Assembly (NCBI RefSeq): GCF_047663525.1
Contig: NC_092594.1
Span: 37,204,001-37,268,000, forward strand
Reading direction: 5' to 3'
DNA from: Anas platyrhynchos
Lineage: Eukaryota > Chordata > Aves > Anseriformes > Anatidae
DNA length: 64,000 nucleotides
The notes beneath the pieces are model-generated. The model had not been told where the DNA came from. It saw only the letters and a list, made by a program, of their open reading frames with translations, and searched no databases. Positions 22,301 to 37,300 of the stretch are shown piece after piece. Made by a program: the position numbers and the translations under genes. Position 1 is the first letter of the stretch; every line of letters starts with the position of its first letter.

Positions 22301-25300
22301 TTGTGATATATACATAGTTGTTCTGGACACAGAAAATCACAGGTAAGAAGGCTAAACTAAACAAAAAGTAAAAAAGGAACCACTTACTTATTTTTGAACA
22401 AAGAGGTCAACGTTTTCACTGTCCGCTCTATAAAGTACAGCGAAACTGGATAGAAGAATGGGAACTCAGTAGTACTTTGTCTCTAATTTCTCCATTTTGC
22501 TTTCATTCCTAATTTCACGTAGGGTTAGATGAAAACCCATCTAGTTAACCCTGACCTGGTCTCTTGGAAAGCAACCATTACTGTTACCAAGAGTACAAAC
22601 TCAAATCACTTAATTGAAAATAATATGAAAGTTAGGAACATTTAGAACTAAACTTAATAGGGATGATCATATTTGGCCTTGGGCTTGTGAGATGAACAAA
22701 AAGACAAAATATCAAGTATTTTTAATTTCATTACAGGATACAGTCTGAAAATAGTTTCCCTAATGCTCTATTTGATCTTCTACAACACTCTCTTACTGTT
22801 TCTTAATTGGGCAGCACAGTCATGGACATGATTTATGTCAGCGTTTATCTTTTGGGGAAACAGACATTATTAATACAGTTCGTAACAACCAGCTTAAGTA
22901 GTTTTCTTTTTTTAGAATATTGTCTTCACTCCTTCAAACATAGAAACGATTAAACTTTCCCTTAAAATATGCATATCGCAACCTACACATTTATTTTCAA
23001 CACACATAAAGCATGTTTTGGAGAGCAGCATACTGACTAGATTTCATCTCTTGGCAGCTGTTTTACAGTTTGCTTACATTCTATTCAAAAACATTTTGTT
23101 TACTGTAAATGCTAGTCATGGACAAACAATGATGCCATTTTTTATGTTGGTCACACAAGATGATATACAGAGTCCTGCATAATGCTGCCCATTGAGCAAG
23201 GAATGTTTTGTATTAAGTTGTTTTATGTAGAGATTGTTTATGTAAAGTAAATAAATTTCATGCCTCACCATGTGATGATAATGTGACATTCCATCTGTAT
23301 CAAGCCACAGAATAGTCATAGGTTTTAAATTTTGAGCATAACTAATTAAAAATAATTACAGAAAACCACATCCAAAATTAAAAGGCAAAGTAAAACATTT
23401 CTAAATGCTTTCTTTTATCTTTCATCTCTCCTACTCCTACATTTTCAAGTTTGCAAAAATGGAATCTGTTCTTTATCAAAGGAAAATTGACATCGAAAGT
23501 TCATCAAAATTGGTCAGCTTAAGCTCATCGTTCTATTTCTCATCCTACTTTCACAAAATACACCATTTCTTATCAAACAAGACTGATCACTAGATATATG
23601 CTTAGTGTTATGGGCTAGTTTCTAGAGCAAAGATGGGACTATAAATGTGTATCCTGGTGATCATTAAAAAGCAGCGCACAAAGGAAGCAGCCTGTTTAAA
23701 TCTGCAGTGGCCCACGGTGCTCACCATTATCGCTGCCTGATGGGGCTGTGATCATTTGAACAGAAGGACAGGGGGAATAGAAGCGGTAAATCAGAAAGAG
23801 CAGATTGCACAAATGAATCAGATTCCTCAAAAAATAACGACACTCCTTTTCATTCCATGGTAATAAGGAGAACTTAAGTTTGATCAGTGTTCTTCACTAT
23901 AATGAAAGAATTCCGCGCAGCAGAAAGAATTTAGGCCCGTGGAACACTAGATAGAAACAAAACCAAGGGTTTCCTTGTGAAACACTAAGCAATAACACTT
24001 GTTGGGACTGCTGGCAGACAAAGCAGCACGTTGCCATTGCTGATTTTGATTCTGGTTTCGCTCTATTTCAATATGGAACGTAAGAAACTAACAGCAAGTG
24101 AATGTGAGTTGATTTTAGTGAGAGTGAAAAAGAAAAAAAAATCTTGTTTGTATCCCCTCCAGCCACCTTCCCAGCTAGACAAGGCACTAAAGTGGCTATG
24201 TGGGCCACGCTATATTAAAAGCCACCAACTTCAAATATTTTCACAGCACCAGTTATGAAGAAACCTAATAGTCAGGATTTCACAGTCCCCTGGAGTGTGC
24301 TAAATACCTCCCAATACATATAAGGTGATAAAGGTTCTGCTGCAGAGTGTATGTTACTTGGCTTATACACTGAAAATGCAGGGGAAGGGAAGAGAATGAG
24401 GAAGAACAAGGATAACTGGTATATATAAAGGGTATGTAATGTCTCTGGGATCGGACTACACTTATTTCTGGACCATGCCTCAAGTGCAGGACTGTTAATG
24501 ATTCACAATTTCATGGAAAAATACCCAACACAATCAAATAGCTGAAAAGATTAAATTTACATTTGAACAGAGCAAGAGTTTAGGCTGGCTTGCATGCTCA
24601 GAAGAAATATATTTGATTATTACAATTTTCATATGCTAAAGGTTATCCAACTTATTTAAAGTAGAAAAAAATAAGAAGAAATCAACTAAAAGGAATCATC
24701 ACAGCATCTATTACATATGAGTTGTGTGTATATATATATATATATACACACACATACACATACACACATATATATATGTATGTGTATGAACTTATATACC
24801 TTGGGCAGGAAGTTTTCCATGGTTTCTTTCCAACAGCTGTAGTTCTTCTGCTTGACCCACTAGTGAAGAAATGAAGAAAAAAAAATAAAATAAAAATCAA
24901 TAGATGTTTCCCCAGAGATTTCAAAGAGAAGAATACATCTTCTTTTTCGCTTTCAAAGCATTCGTATTTTTCAAGTGATAACAGAAAAAAAAAACAAACT
25001 TATCTATATGTTGTGCTCAAAAAAATTTAACAACAAATATTTCAATATGAACAAAATTTTGAAAAGTTATGCTTACAAGCCTCAGACTACATTTTGTTCC
25101 CATTTTTGTCTTCCAGTGCTGACATGGTGCTTTGTTCCAATTCAGAGGATTATTTCCCATTTTAAAGGCAACAGGAAGCTAACAGAAACAGTGGGCATAA
25201 CAGAAAGTGTCAACAATAGGTCTGGCATCTCATTTGCAACCTTCTCCTGGATATGGTGGTCTTACTGCCCTATCCAGGGTGTAGGGTAGTAATGTAAACA

Positions 25301-28300
25301 CAGACTGTTTTCACAAAACTTCGTTTTGTTTAAGAAAGCATCCGGTTATATGCATTACAGTGGGAACTCGTACAGTGTATACAAATGCAAAATAAAAACT
25401 GAATGAGCACTGGAATAAGTCAGGAAAGAAATGTTAATTTAAACAACAGGAACTGCTGGAATTGTGTGGTGCACACATTCCACTGCTGGGGTGCATTCAC
25501 CTAATGCATTAAAGGAGTCACAGTGCTCTTCGGTCAGAAACATCCTCTAGTACCTGGGGCTTTACTGTCCACCTGTTTCCAGCTGCAAACATACGTAGCA
25601 GTCTCGGCCAGCATTTGTTCTGCTCTCCTACAGCTAATTTCAGTGTTACTGAGCTCTGCAGAAAGCAGAGCAATCAGAAGGGTTGCAGAATAACGCATAC
25701 CAGTGAAATATCCCATTCGCTGCAGGATAAGAAACTTTGCATACTTACCTTATTTGAATGCTTGTCCATGGAGTGGATACAGTGACTACATGTTATGTAT
25801 ATATTATTTATATTTCTTGGTCAGCTGGGAACTGGATTATAAGGGGGTGGTAAAAAAAATATCTGAAGGAACAATGGCATATATGCAAATTTTTGAGGAG
25901 AAGTAGTTGTTTGGTGTGTACGATCTTAGACACACAGCTGTACTACAAGCATGCCATGTGGGTATAGATGTTGTTATGCTGCTGTTGTGAAAACAAATGA
26001 ACAAACTGAGGCATAAAGATCAGGGCCTGAACACCAACAGAACCTTTTGCTGCCTACAGCTGCTTTTGTCTCTACAGAATGACCTGGTAAGGAAGATCTT
26101 TATTTTTTTCCCAAAAACTTCTGACTTGGAGTAAGGATCTGTGTGTCCATTTTAGGAAATTTTAAAAAGAAAATCTTGATCTTTCTGTTTTTCTTTGGAA
26201 AAGTATTACAGATGTGCCATTTGTAAAGTGCTCTTATCCCAACAAAATAAGCATCTGGTATGTCCATCATTTACAGACACATGAATAGCAATTTTTAAAG
26301 CCTGGAAACCTATATTCAGCCTAATCCTCCTAACAGGCAAACAAACAAAACAACTTCCTTGCAAAAAGAGAAGAAAGGCAATGCAATCAAAGTGCAAACG
26401 TTTAGCCTAATCACTAGCTAACTGCCCACTAAGTATCTAATCATTTACATAAGAAAAGGTGTTGCTCTTGCAAGTTTTTCCTCTCCATCTGTGACTGAGT
26501 TAGAAGAGTGAGCTGTTGGGGTTGCCTTTCTTTTATGTCCCTAGTTGGATGCACAAGGACATTTAAGGTGTATTTGTTGTGAGCAGAAGAATTCACATGC
26601 TAGAGGCCTGGAGTACAACACTCCGCCATAACACAGAGCGGTGTATAAATCCAGGAAAAAATTGGAGTTGTCATAGTTAAATTTTTATAAAGGGGATAAA
26701 TATTATCGAAAATCCTCCTTACTTAGCACTTGGGTTTTCTGCACTTCAGCACTCAAGATGCAAGACAAGTCTGAGACGCCAATAATATTTTCAAGCTCTC
26801 TACTGCCCTCTAAAGCCTGGAAAAAAAAAAACAAAAACCACAGTTAAAAGACACTGTTAAGTTTCATTCTCAACCTACCTACTTAGATGGCAACAACTTA
26901 GTAACTACACCTGAAAGACAGAATTTGGGGGATTTTTTCATAAACTGTCAACGATGCATGAGACTTCACCTCACAGAATCAGAGGGATTAAAGAGTTTAA
27001 GTGTGTAGGAACGTATGTCATTTTTGAAGACGGCATTCAGGTACCTTTAAAAGTATTACCTAAAAATTTCCTGTTATTTGCGCTTCATTCGTAAGTCTTC
27101 AGCTGTTTAAACAGATTAGCACTTGATCCCCAGAAAAGCAATCTTGGAGCATGTACAAGCTTGCTGTAATATGTAAGTAAAATGGAAATCTACAAGCATC
27201 TAACACTACTGAATACACTCCCCAGCATTTCATGGTAGATCTGAAAACTTACGGTATCAATCTTAGGAAAAATACAAAGGATTTTTCAATAGGATTCTAA
27301 ATAAACATTTAAATTAAAAGATTTTAAATTAGTAGTAGTTTTTTTTTTTTTTTTTGTAAATAATACATTGTCAGACTACACATGCAAGTAAAATAAATTA
27401 ATACTTTGAGTACACTGAACTATTTCAAGATATTGACACACAGCAAGCAACCTTGTGCTAAATTTATTCAGGAAACAAAATTTGAATAAACCAGAAGAAT
27501 GGTTTGCATTTTAGTATGTATTAAATAGACTCTATTAAATGCTGATACATTAGAGGTAAATTAAATAGTACAAAGGGATATTTAATTTTCAAGGACATAA
27601 AAATCTATGCAGTAATAATTCATACTTCAACTAATAAATAATAGCTGGAAACTACTTCATATGCTTTTATTCCTGTACAAAATGAGGAGAGAGATACAAA
27701 TTTAAAATGGTGTTCTTGGAAAATCAACTTCTCTAAGAGAAAAAAAAAAAAAAAGCTACTAAGTTCTGTTTTTTGGAGAGCATGTTTTCTCTATTTCCAG
27801 GTCAAGTCTTCCTGGTTTCTAGAATTTTTTTTTTGCTTCCTTATTCCTTTAAACTCAAATGTTATATACAAGATTTCATTTTTATTTCAATTCCTATAAT
27901 AAATGTAGATTAAAAATAAATAAAGTGGTGTAAACCAGACCTGTAGGTTTGTCAGACTTGCTCTCGTTTTCAGAAATCTAACCAATGAACTTTTCACTTT
28001 GGACTGCAATTCTGCAAACCTGCATAAAAAAATAAAATAAAACAATTTCAATTAGTCACATCACAATTTACTGAAAAATCAGTGTTTACAATGTTTCCCA
28101 GAATTTCTTAACATCGTACCCAGGATGGATGGAGATAAACTGTGAACAGATGGACTATGCAACCTGGTTGTGTCATATAAACACCAAATACAGCTTGCCT
28201 TTTGTAAGGACTTACATAGGAAATATCAAAAGGATGTATCTTAAATTTAAGGACAGAAACTCAAGTTCAGCTATCAGGATTTTCTTATGATCACAAAGGA

Positions 28301-31300
28301 CAGCAATGGTAAAACAGGATTTTAACTCATTTATTCCCAAGAACAGGAATTTTATCAACAGCTCAAGCTCCCCAGGTCCATGGGCTCCAAGATCGTACAC
28401 CACTGCTTGAAACCACAAGAAACACAAGAAGTTAATAGTGAGCTCCATGGGGACAAAATAGCACAAGGTCATTTTTCCAGCTTTGTTGTGCTATCTCCTC
28501 TTTCACACCACAAATATATTTTACTACCAGTGTAAAGATGGCCAGCTTTCAGAGATGAATGATTCTTATAATAAAAATTAAAATAAAATACCAGCAGATT
28601 AGATCTAAAAGGCAGACTTTAATGCATGGCTAAGGATTTGCACTGAATATGTATTGAAAAAAGTCTTATAATAAAGGTTTAGGCTCGTTTCTCTTGGAAG
28701 CATGCAAACTTGTAAATCAGAGACAACAGAAATCATCTCTCTGCTAATTCTTCCCACAGAAGGGAGAATCACGCTCATAAGAAATCCCAAAGACAGTACT
28801 TCAGTACTTAGAAAGACAACTACAGTATGAGCAAATAAAAGTATCATCGTTGCATTTCAACGTGACAACAGAAGGCTTTGCTATGCAGAGAAGAAAACAC
28901 CAATGTCTGTGTATTGTACCGTGTATTCTCCACCTACAAAAATAAAGTGAAGGGAAGTTCACATAAATATTAATTAATATTAATATTAATTAAATATTAG
29001 TTTACAAATGTGTCTTTTTTCTGACATGTCACTAACTACTAATCTTCCAAAAATCTTGTATTAAAAAAAACATACTGAGTTATTGAATGCAAACATTTAC
29101 ACATCAAGGGAGACTCTGATTACTCAAATTGTTCTGCAGGTTCAAGGTTCCTATCACTATGAAACGCGCCTGTAAGTACTGATCAAGGGATTTGCCATAA
29201 CACCAAAATAAAAAAAAAAAAAAAAGACAGAAAACAACCCACAACCAAACCAAACCAAAAAACCCTTTTTATCAGAGTTTACAGCTTCCCACTGATATTA
29301 CTGTAAGATGTAATTTTTTACTACCTAGCATACCATCCAGACAATTCTACTGTCTGTCAAGCTCCATCCCTAAGAAGGTACCATTCAACAATGAGGGAAT
29401 TTCTACCTAATGGTGGGGAAGTGTCCATTACACACACACACACACAAAAAAAAAAAAAGAGAGGGAGACACACACACATCAAAAATTCATCTGGAATAAT
29501 CAAAAGGAAGAGCTACAACTTCAAGTATAAGAAACATAATAATTAGTTGACTGAATGTCACAAATATTATTTGTTAGTAAAAACATACATATGAATTAGA
29601 GTATCGAGCCACAACAGAATTTTCATCTGGGACACCATGTACAACTTCAGTGTCCCGTGGCTACCGGCCCTTTAGCTTTGGCAGTTAATACTTCCAAAAA
29701 TAAGGTAAAGAATGTATACTTCAAGAAGAGTCTGGAAAGGCAAAGCATATCTTCATTTAGGGACCTTTGTTATGATACCTCATGATGTAGTACTACGGGT
29801 GTATAACTGGTAGAGTGCCATATGCCCCACACTACCACTGAAAGCCAGAAGTGGCTGGACAGCGGTATTGCAAACCCTGCATTAATTTGTACCTGTAACT
29901 AAGCCTGCCATTCAGTGCCTTCACATATCCAATCCTGAGGAACTGCAAGTATTAAAAAATAATCGCTATTAATTTAATTCTATATGAAATACCAGTCTCT
30001 CCTAAACAAAAATCACGGCACTGCATCCACAAAGCACTTAACACGCTTACGCATCCTTCTCTGCTTGACACTGCCCTCTTCTGGATAATCTGATTTCCAA
30101 CTCGTTCTGTTTGTTTCCATCTCCTGGGAGGTCTACAAGGAAAGAAAAAATGATAAAAACAAACACTGAGTATTTGAAGCACGTGAAGAAGGTGTTAATA
30201 TGAACCTTGACTGATAAATGATCTTTTAGATAGAGAAAAACACTCACTTATGAAGCAGGGCAGATTCCCTTGTAATGAAACACCCTAACTTGACTATTAC
30301 TTATTCTTTCATAATTTGATCTCTCATCAATTCCCATGACATTTATATTTGTGAAAAGCTCGGCATTATCATATTAATAAATGGAATTTTGTATAATTTT
30401 GACAATGTCTGTTTTCTACATTTTTTTTAATCCTATTAGCTGCCTAAATACAACATATTAGCACAGAGCTTTACCATGAAAACACCGTAATGACTGAGCA
30501 ATGAAACTTCCATTCCCTTTAATAAGGCTTGGCCCCTAGTTCTGTCTTGTAAACAACTACAAGGAGACAGTGCAAATTATTTCCAAAGGCTCTGACATAC
30601 CATACTGACAATATAATACTCTAACTTGTCATACGATGGGGCGTGATAAATCATATGCCAGCTGCCATTATTCTGCATGTCGAGCCATATTTCTATATTT
30701 CAGTGCACCAATACCTTGAGCAGTTGCATGCTTTGTGAGGGAGCAGGAATAGGTTATTACCATAAAAGTCTATTCCTGTGGATTTGTTAGCAAAATCTTG
30801 ACTCACTGGTGATGTAAGGGAAACAAACTGTCCTCCTGTCACTGTAGGCTGGGCATTCTCAAATGACCAGGATCTAGTGTGTCTATCACAGGCTGCTCTC
30901 CCACAGCAGGTGGACAGGGAGGATGCTCTCAGTGAAGCAGATGAGATGAGGAAAAGTAGAGCAGGAACAAAATAACACCTTTAGCTCGTTGGCTGCTGGC
31001 TGAAGTGGCTCAATAACCTCATTATGTATAACACACAAGATACGCAATCTATCTCTGATCACAACAGGCTTTCTGAACTTCCATCTGGTTACACAACTTA
31101 TCACTACTTATACAATTCAGACAAATCACATGAGAACAAAACAGACTAAATATTGTTCATATTGTCCATTACCATTGCTTTTAAAGTCAGTACATTAGCT
31201 TGTCAGTTCTGCTTGCCTTCCAGTTAGCACATCAGGAGGGTGATATTCTTGCAGAAAGAGTACTGCATCTCTTTCAACTAATTCTCAAAATGTAGTGTAT

Positions 31301-34300
31301 ACTATCACACTTCATCTCACAGCACAAAAGTATTTGGTGAGTCTACTGAAACTAGCGAGGCCATAACTATTCACAGTCCTGTGCTTCACACGGCCTATAT
31401 GGTCACCTTTCCACACCTCAGGTGTTGTATCTATCTACGCTCCACCTAAAAAGAGGTCACATCCAAAGAGACTATTTTTGATTGTGGCTGAAGTCAAAAA
31501 CGTCATATAACGTGAGTTTTTAGTAATTCCCACCTTAAGAATTCCCCCCAGAAACACTTTCATTTTTTCATGACAGTATCATTCTTGTTTTCTGTTGCAA
31601 TGTACAATTTCACTTCTTTGGCAGTTTTATCCTGCTTTGCAACAGATTTCATTTGGATCTGACAGTCATTAAGGAGAGAATGGTGGAGGTGTATGCATGC
31701 CTATGAGGGGGCAGAGGCATAATTGATACATTCTTTTTTTTTCTTCTTCTTCTGGTGACAGTATTCCTCTTAAAAAAATTAAACCATTAGCACATTTAAT
31801 AATTAGCAACTTTGAACTGCATAACACTCAGCTTTAGTTCACTGTACTTGTAGCCAAACAGTGCCAAAGAAGTTCACAGCAAGGTATTTTCAGACAGTTT
31901 ACATCCATCCCTACAACAGATACGTAAGGTCTTTACTGTGGCCTTACCAAATGCATTCATCCCAGAACAGACCCTCCAGAATGAGATATTTTCCCTATTT
32001 TACTTCAATCTCTCTCCTTTCTGACATTAGACTGAGAAAGAGGCCACACTAAGAACTAAACATTTTGATTTCTTCTACCTAGATCTGAATTATTACACAG
32101 AAGTATCAGCGCACAGGGATAGATTAAGTTTTAATTTTAATATTATGTAAAACATTTAGAAATACCTCAGAATGACAAGCTGCTATAGAAGTTCAAGCTG
32201 TTCCACCACAGTAGCTAAAGGTTAAGACCCCAAAAGATTTCATTTTAAATCTAGAGTACTTTCATTTCAATCAGTCATCAGTTATCAAAGAGATAGCACT
32301 TTTAGGCCAGTGCTATGGAATGACAGAATCTTGGATTGATTTAAATATAGAGTAAATTGATTGGGGTGGTTCCTGTCTTCTCATAAAATAAATGTTACTT
32401 TTGAACAGTCTGAGCATTCTGTAGGGATTTAGTCTTCTTTGAGGCACTCCAACACACTGTTATTCAAAAATTAGACAAGTAATTTCCTTCTGCCTCCAGC
32501 GAGATGGATTCAGAGAACTTTTTATACTTTATAAAACACAAATTAAGTTTTGTTTGTCTGTTTTATAGCTAATGGCATTATTTTGTAATAAAAATTCATT
32601 CCTATGGAAAAACAGAATACAGATTACACAGTAATACCTCACCTACAGGTAATATCCATAATCTGATAAAACACTGCAACACTTAAAATGAAAGCGTCTT
32701 TTCAGAAGAAGAGAAATGGTGGACTTAAAAGGACAACTTGAAGCTGGGATATAAGAAGTCTGTTCCACCAGCTTGTAGCTATATGAACATGGGGGCAAAG
32801 ATGGCTCGTACTACATTACTGAATAATTACCCATCTAAATGTCAGCTCTGATCACGTGATCTGTCTTTTTATAGGCAAAATGAATGTTCCCTTATGTCCA
32901 TATTTAATAATAGTATGGAAATGCAGTACATGTTCACCTTTCCCATTGACATCGGAGTAGATAGGCATTTTAGTACAAGATGTTTTGCTCCCTTTTTTGA
33001 TTTTACTTAAGAGATAAGGCATGTAATGCAAATGCTGAGCTGCTGAAGGAAAGTTTTAAAACACTACCATGTGTTGTGTCACAGAAGGACATCCGGACAA
33101 AATAAAGGAAAGAGTCATTAAAGCAGATAAATACAAATACAGAGGAATATTCAAGAGAAAATAATTAATGATCCACAGTATTTTTAATCTTGTATCTCAC
33201 TGCTACCATCATAAAAAAAAAATTAAAAACTTTTTGCAAAGCTAAGTGTTAAAAAGGATAACATAGAAAGGGGACATAGATTATTCTAATCTGATTCTTC
33301 CCTCAGGATACAAGCAGTCCTAATTCAGTGATCAACAGCTACTAGGTTTAACGTGCAGTCACTTTGCTGGAATCTGATTACTTGCTGTTCCATTCTGGAT
33401 GTAGGATGCCATGTCAAGACAAAACAATTAACTTAAGTGAGGAAAAAAACCTGACCCTTCTATGACATGGCAGATGCCAGTATAGGTATATCAACTGATT
33501 GCAATAAAAGATCTCTGATGGGATGGAGAACACCTCTTGGAAACTCTCTTCATTGACAGGTTTCTTTGTACAGGATACAGAAAGTTATATTTGTCAGAAA
33601 GGAAAAAAGGACACACAGACTCTTCACATAATCCAGTTCACAGTTTGTGAGCGCAAAGGTATTTTAAAATATAGGTACTATCTTAAAACACCTGGCTTCT
33701 ACAACTGAGAGATGATATCATTCACCATGAGAGTGGAGAGAAATTAGTCTAATTATTCCTCCAAAGGCTTCTTGGAATGTTGATGGCTGAAAGTCATTTT
33801 TGTACTAGTTCTGGGGGTAAATGCCCAATTTAAAAGCTGAAATAGAAGAACCGCTACTCTAGGGAGAACAGAAATCAGCAGTCAACCTGGTAGGAAAGTT
33901 GTGAACCTTCCAATTGGCAGTGAATGCTCAAGAAAAACTCAACTGACATTAGAACTGTCTGACAAACAGACAAGGAAGATGTAAAGACAGGTCATAAGGA
34001 ATAATCACAGCAAAATAAAGAATTAGTATATAGCTATTTCTGTTTAGTTTTCTAGCATGACTACTAATTAGGAGAAAAAAAATAAATTAACGAAGAAAAA
34101 CACCACACAAAACCCTGTAACTCTGCATAGCTATACTACCACCAAAACACTTGCGTGCTTTGGTACTCTGCTATTTTTATTAAGGTAAAGGGATGTAATG
34201 ATCAGACTATAGTACCTTCCACTTGCAGGATATTTTAGTAATTTTCGTTTTTAGTTTGGCCAGTTTTGACAGAATTCCAACATTCCTTTGCAAAAAAATA

Positions 34301-37300
34301 AAAATCTATTATTTGTGTGCGTGTGTGAAGAAATTCACTTTTGCTGATCCTCATGAGAGCATAATGGTGCAATAGCTAGTACAAAAATCTGCAGACATCT
34401 AGATAAATTTCAAACAGTGGTTATTCTATCCTGCTCAGAATGTTTCTACTCATCATAATTCATGAATGTTAGTGAGGCCTCAATTACTGCACATAAATTC
34501 CAAAATATATGGGGCATAAAAAGCTCTTTAACCCAACAAAAAGGCATAACAAGAACTGATGGCTGAAAATTAAAGCCAGACAAATTCAAGATTTTTTATT
34601 TTTTTATTTTTATTTTTAAGATAGTGACGGAATTTAACAAGGAATATGCTAATAAGGGAATTGACAGATTATTATTATTGTTTTTGTTGTTATTATTGTT
34701 GTTTTTTAAATCATTTCAAGTTTTCATATTGAGACAACCATCTTTATAGGAGTTATATTACAGGGGAAAAAAAAAAGCTCTTGGGCTTTATCTGGGAAAG
34801 ATGGCAAATCTCTTTGTATTATTTTTTTAATACAGTAAGTCACACTAGCTGAGTAAGTGGTTCTTCCACAATTAAAATCCACAACGTATATAAGCATACA
34901 AGCAGGTTAGTCTACTGAAAATATACTTCTTGAGCAGTCACACTTTGTCTGCATGAAAAACTGACTGTGTGAGTGGGCATACGTCCTAAACTGAATGGTT
35001 ATTTCCCATTTACTGCACAGTAAAGGTATATTTTCTGAGAGCTAGTGACATTCAGCGTTATGTCAACTTAATTAAACACTGCCTCACTCTGAAAAACAAT
35101 GGTACAAAAATTACATAAAAGAAGGCAAAGAAGAATAGTTAGTCTAATTCAGCTTCTTTTTTAGCTTTGATCTGATAACATCTACATAACTTTCAATATT
35201 CATACAGGAAGACTCAGAACTGAGAAATGCAGTATATGTGCATGGATGCATGCGTTTATTTTTCTGGCACGAACAGCTAAGCCTGCCCCTCCACACCAAA
35301 CTGGGAAGTACATAAGCTTTAAGACAAAAAAGAACTCAAATATGAGACATAAATTACTAAATCAGGCCAATAACCAGAAAAACGTTGCAATAAGAAAGAC
35401 AAAATGTTCAACTAACCATTTGATAGGCCATTTCTGAGATCTCGTGCATTACGACTTGTGGGAGATGAAAATGGACTTATCTGGCGCGTTCCTGTTGTAG
35501 GTGAGTACAAGTTTAGATTCTTCTTTTTGGTCAAAGGTGTTGCTTCAGATGGCTGTGATGTAATAAGAGACAGAGAATCTGGATCAACATTGGCTGAAGA
35601 TATAGGGGCATCTATGCACATCTGAACCCACAACAAACTTTCCTTTTGCAAAGCAAATACATTCCAGCCTCTACCCTTCCTATCAGCAGAGTTGCATACT
35701 GCATCCCAAATCAGCCAAAGCCTTTCTGAAAATTTACTATCAGGTGAAAGATTTTTTTTCTAAGTAATTCCAAACTTTACTCCCGTTTATGGGAAGCACA
35801 TAATACATGTGCAAACATTGGTTTTACTCAAAACTCTACAATCCAGGAAGAATCCAAGCCCAGGGAAAAGGCTGTAGTTCATTGCTGAGTAATTTAATAA
35901 AAGAAAATATTAATGTTTATAGATTTAAATTGTTACAGTGTTTTAACAAGTAAACTCTGTTTAAAAAGTCTATGCTTACAGGTGAAATAAATAGTAAACT
36001 AGGAACATGAGTTGTAGCTATAAGCATAACAGACAACTATGTAACCCTCAGAAGTTTTCTTCTCAGTTCCAGCCAGCTGTTAATTTAGCTGTCCTAAAGC
36101 ACAATACTCAATTTTTCACACCTACATAGATCTGCATTCTATGGTTATCCGTACAAACGAGTGTTTTTATCACAACTTCTACTATGTTCTAGGCTTCACC
36201 AAAATCCCAGCATGAGCTCCAGAAGTCTATGCACCGAACTCGTATTAAAGCTTCCTGATCTTTTCATCTCTCATTTGAAAGCATTTCCTGTGCCACTTGT
36301 ACCGCCACCTATGTTCACACTCATTTTATTTCACAGAATGATATAGGTTCCAAGTATAATTTCTGCAATTATACTTTAAAACAGTGACAATACATTTAAT
36401 TCTAATTCAAGTGAAGATGTAATACCGATTCATGGAACAGCATTATATCTCCAGTGCTGCTAGCTATGCTATTTCTATTTCTTTTACAAAAAGCTGCAGT
36501 TCTGATGCCTTTCTTCCCTTACTCTCCCTTGAGCGGTTATCCTTAATTTAGAACCTAACAGTGTTAGTATTGGTCATCAGGATTATGACTTACACTGTAT
36601 TTCAAAGGATATAATTTGCTGCCCACTTACCTAGCTTTCTTATACCACCTGGAAATCAATCTGTCTTGTTTTAGTCTTGAATACCCTAAATCATTTTGCA
36701 TCAGCTGTTCATACTCTCTTTGCAGACTACTGGTATTTTAAACAGTACCTGATAGAAACCATCAGTCTGTCAGCACTAATACTACGCCACGTTCACCCAG
36801 GTTGAAGAAATGTGTGCGTATTTTTTTTTTAAATGAAATATTAATTACTGTAAAGTATTGATACCACTTTAGGCATTTAATTGACATAAATTTTCTTTTG
36901 AAACAGGGACAATCTGCAATCTGCTTACACTTTCAGAACATTTTTCCTGCTTAACACTGACCAGCAGTCACCTCAGCCACCGTATTTCTGGATATAAGTC
37001 AAGACTCCTTTGAGCAGCTACCTGGAAAAAAAAGTTACTGTAGTACTTAGGACAGTATTTATTTGACAATAGGAACTTCTGTTCTAGATTGAAGGGTCCT
37101 AGTCCAGTTATACACACATACACATATATATATAAATAAATGGTAGCATACCAAAATTAAAAAGTTGAAAAATACTCGATTCTGATCTGGTTAGTTTGAG
37201 CATACTTTCGGTAGTCTGACTAGCAGGTGGAATGAGGTCCTCCAGAATAACAGGAGAGGATCTGAAGAAATGGCAATGGAAAGGGCAGAACTAAGAGAGG

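Larger units (their letters stand above)
19394..24799 (-). other. ITGB3BP intron 7
   Basis: This 5.4 kb intron contains one clear CR1 fragment (21466-21715), a short GT-repeat-like tract near 21186-21200 and a (TA/CA)n microsatellite at 24723-24787. No other ITGB3BP exon could be found in it by searching for the mammalian C-terminal motifs. Confidence 0.65.
26817..30050 (-). other. ITGB3BP introns 5 and 4
   Basis: Introns 26817-27940 and 28020-30050 are very AT-rich, with oligo-A tracts (27739-27754, 29208-29225) and a (CA)n-A(n) microsatellite at 29426-29478. I see nothing else recognisable. Confidence 0.65.

Noticed and set aside
24723..24787. Dinucleotide tracts (also 29426, 39924) as a CRISPR-like or regulatory array
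   Set aside because: They are ordinary eukaryotic microsatellites with no spacers.
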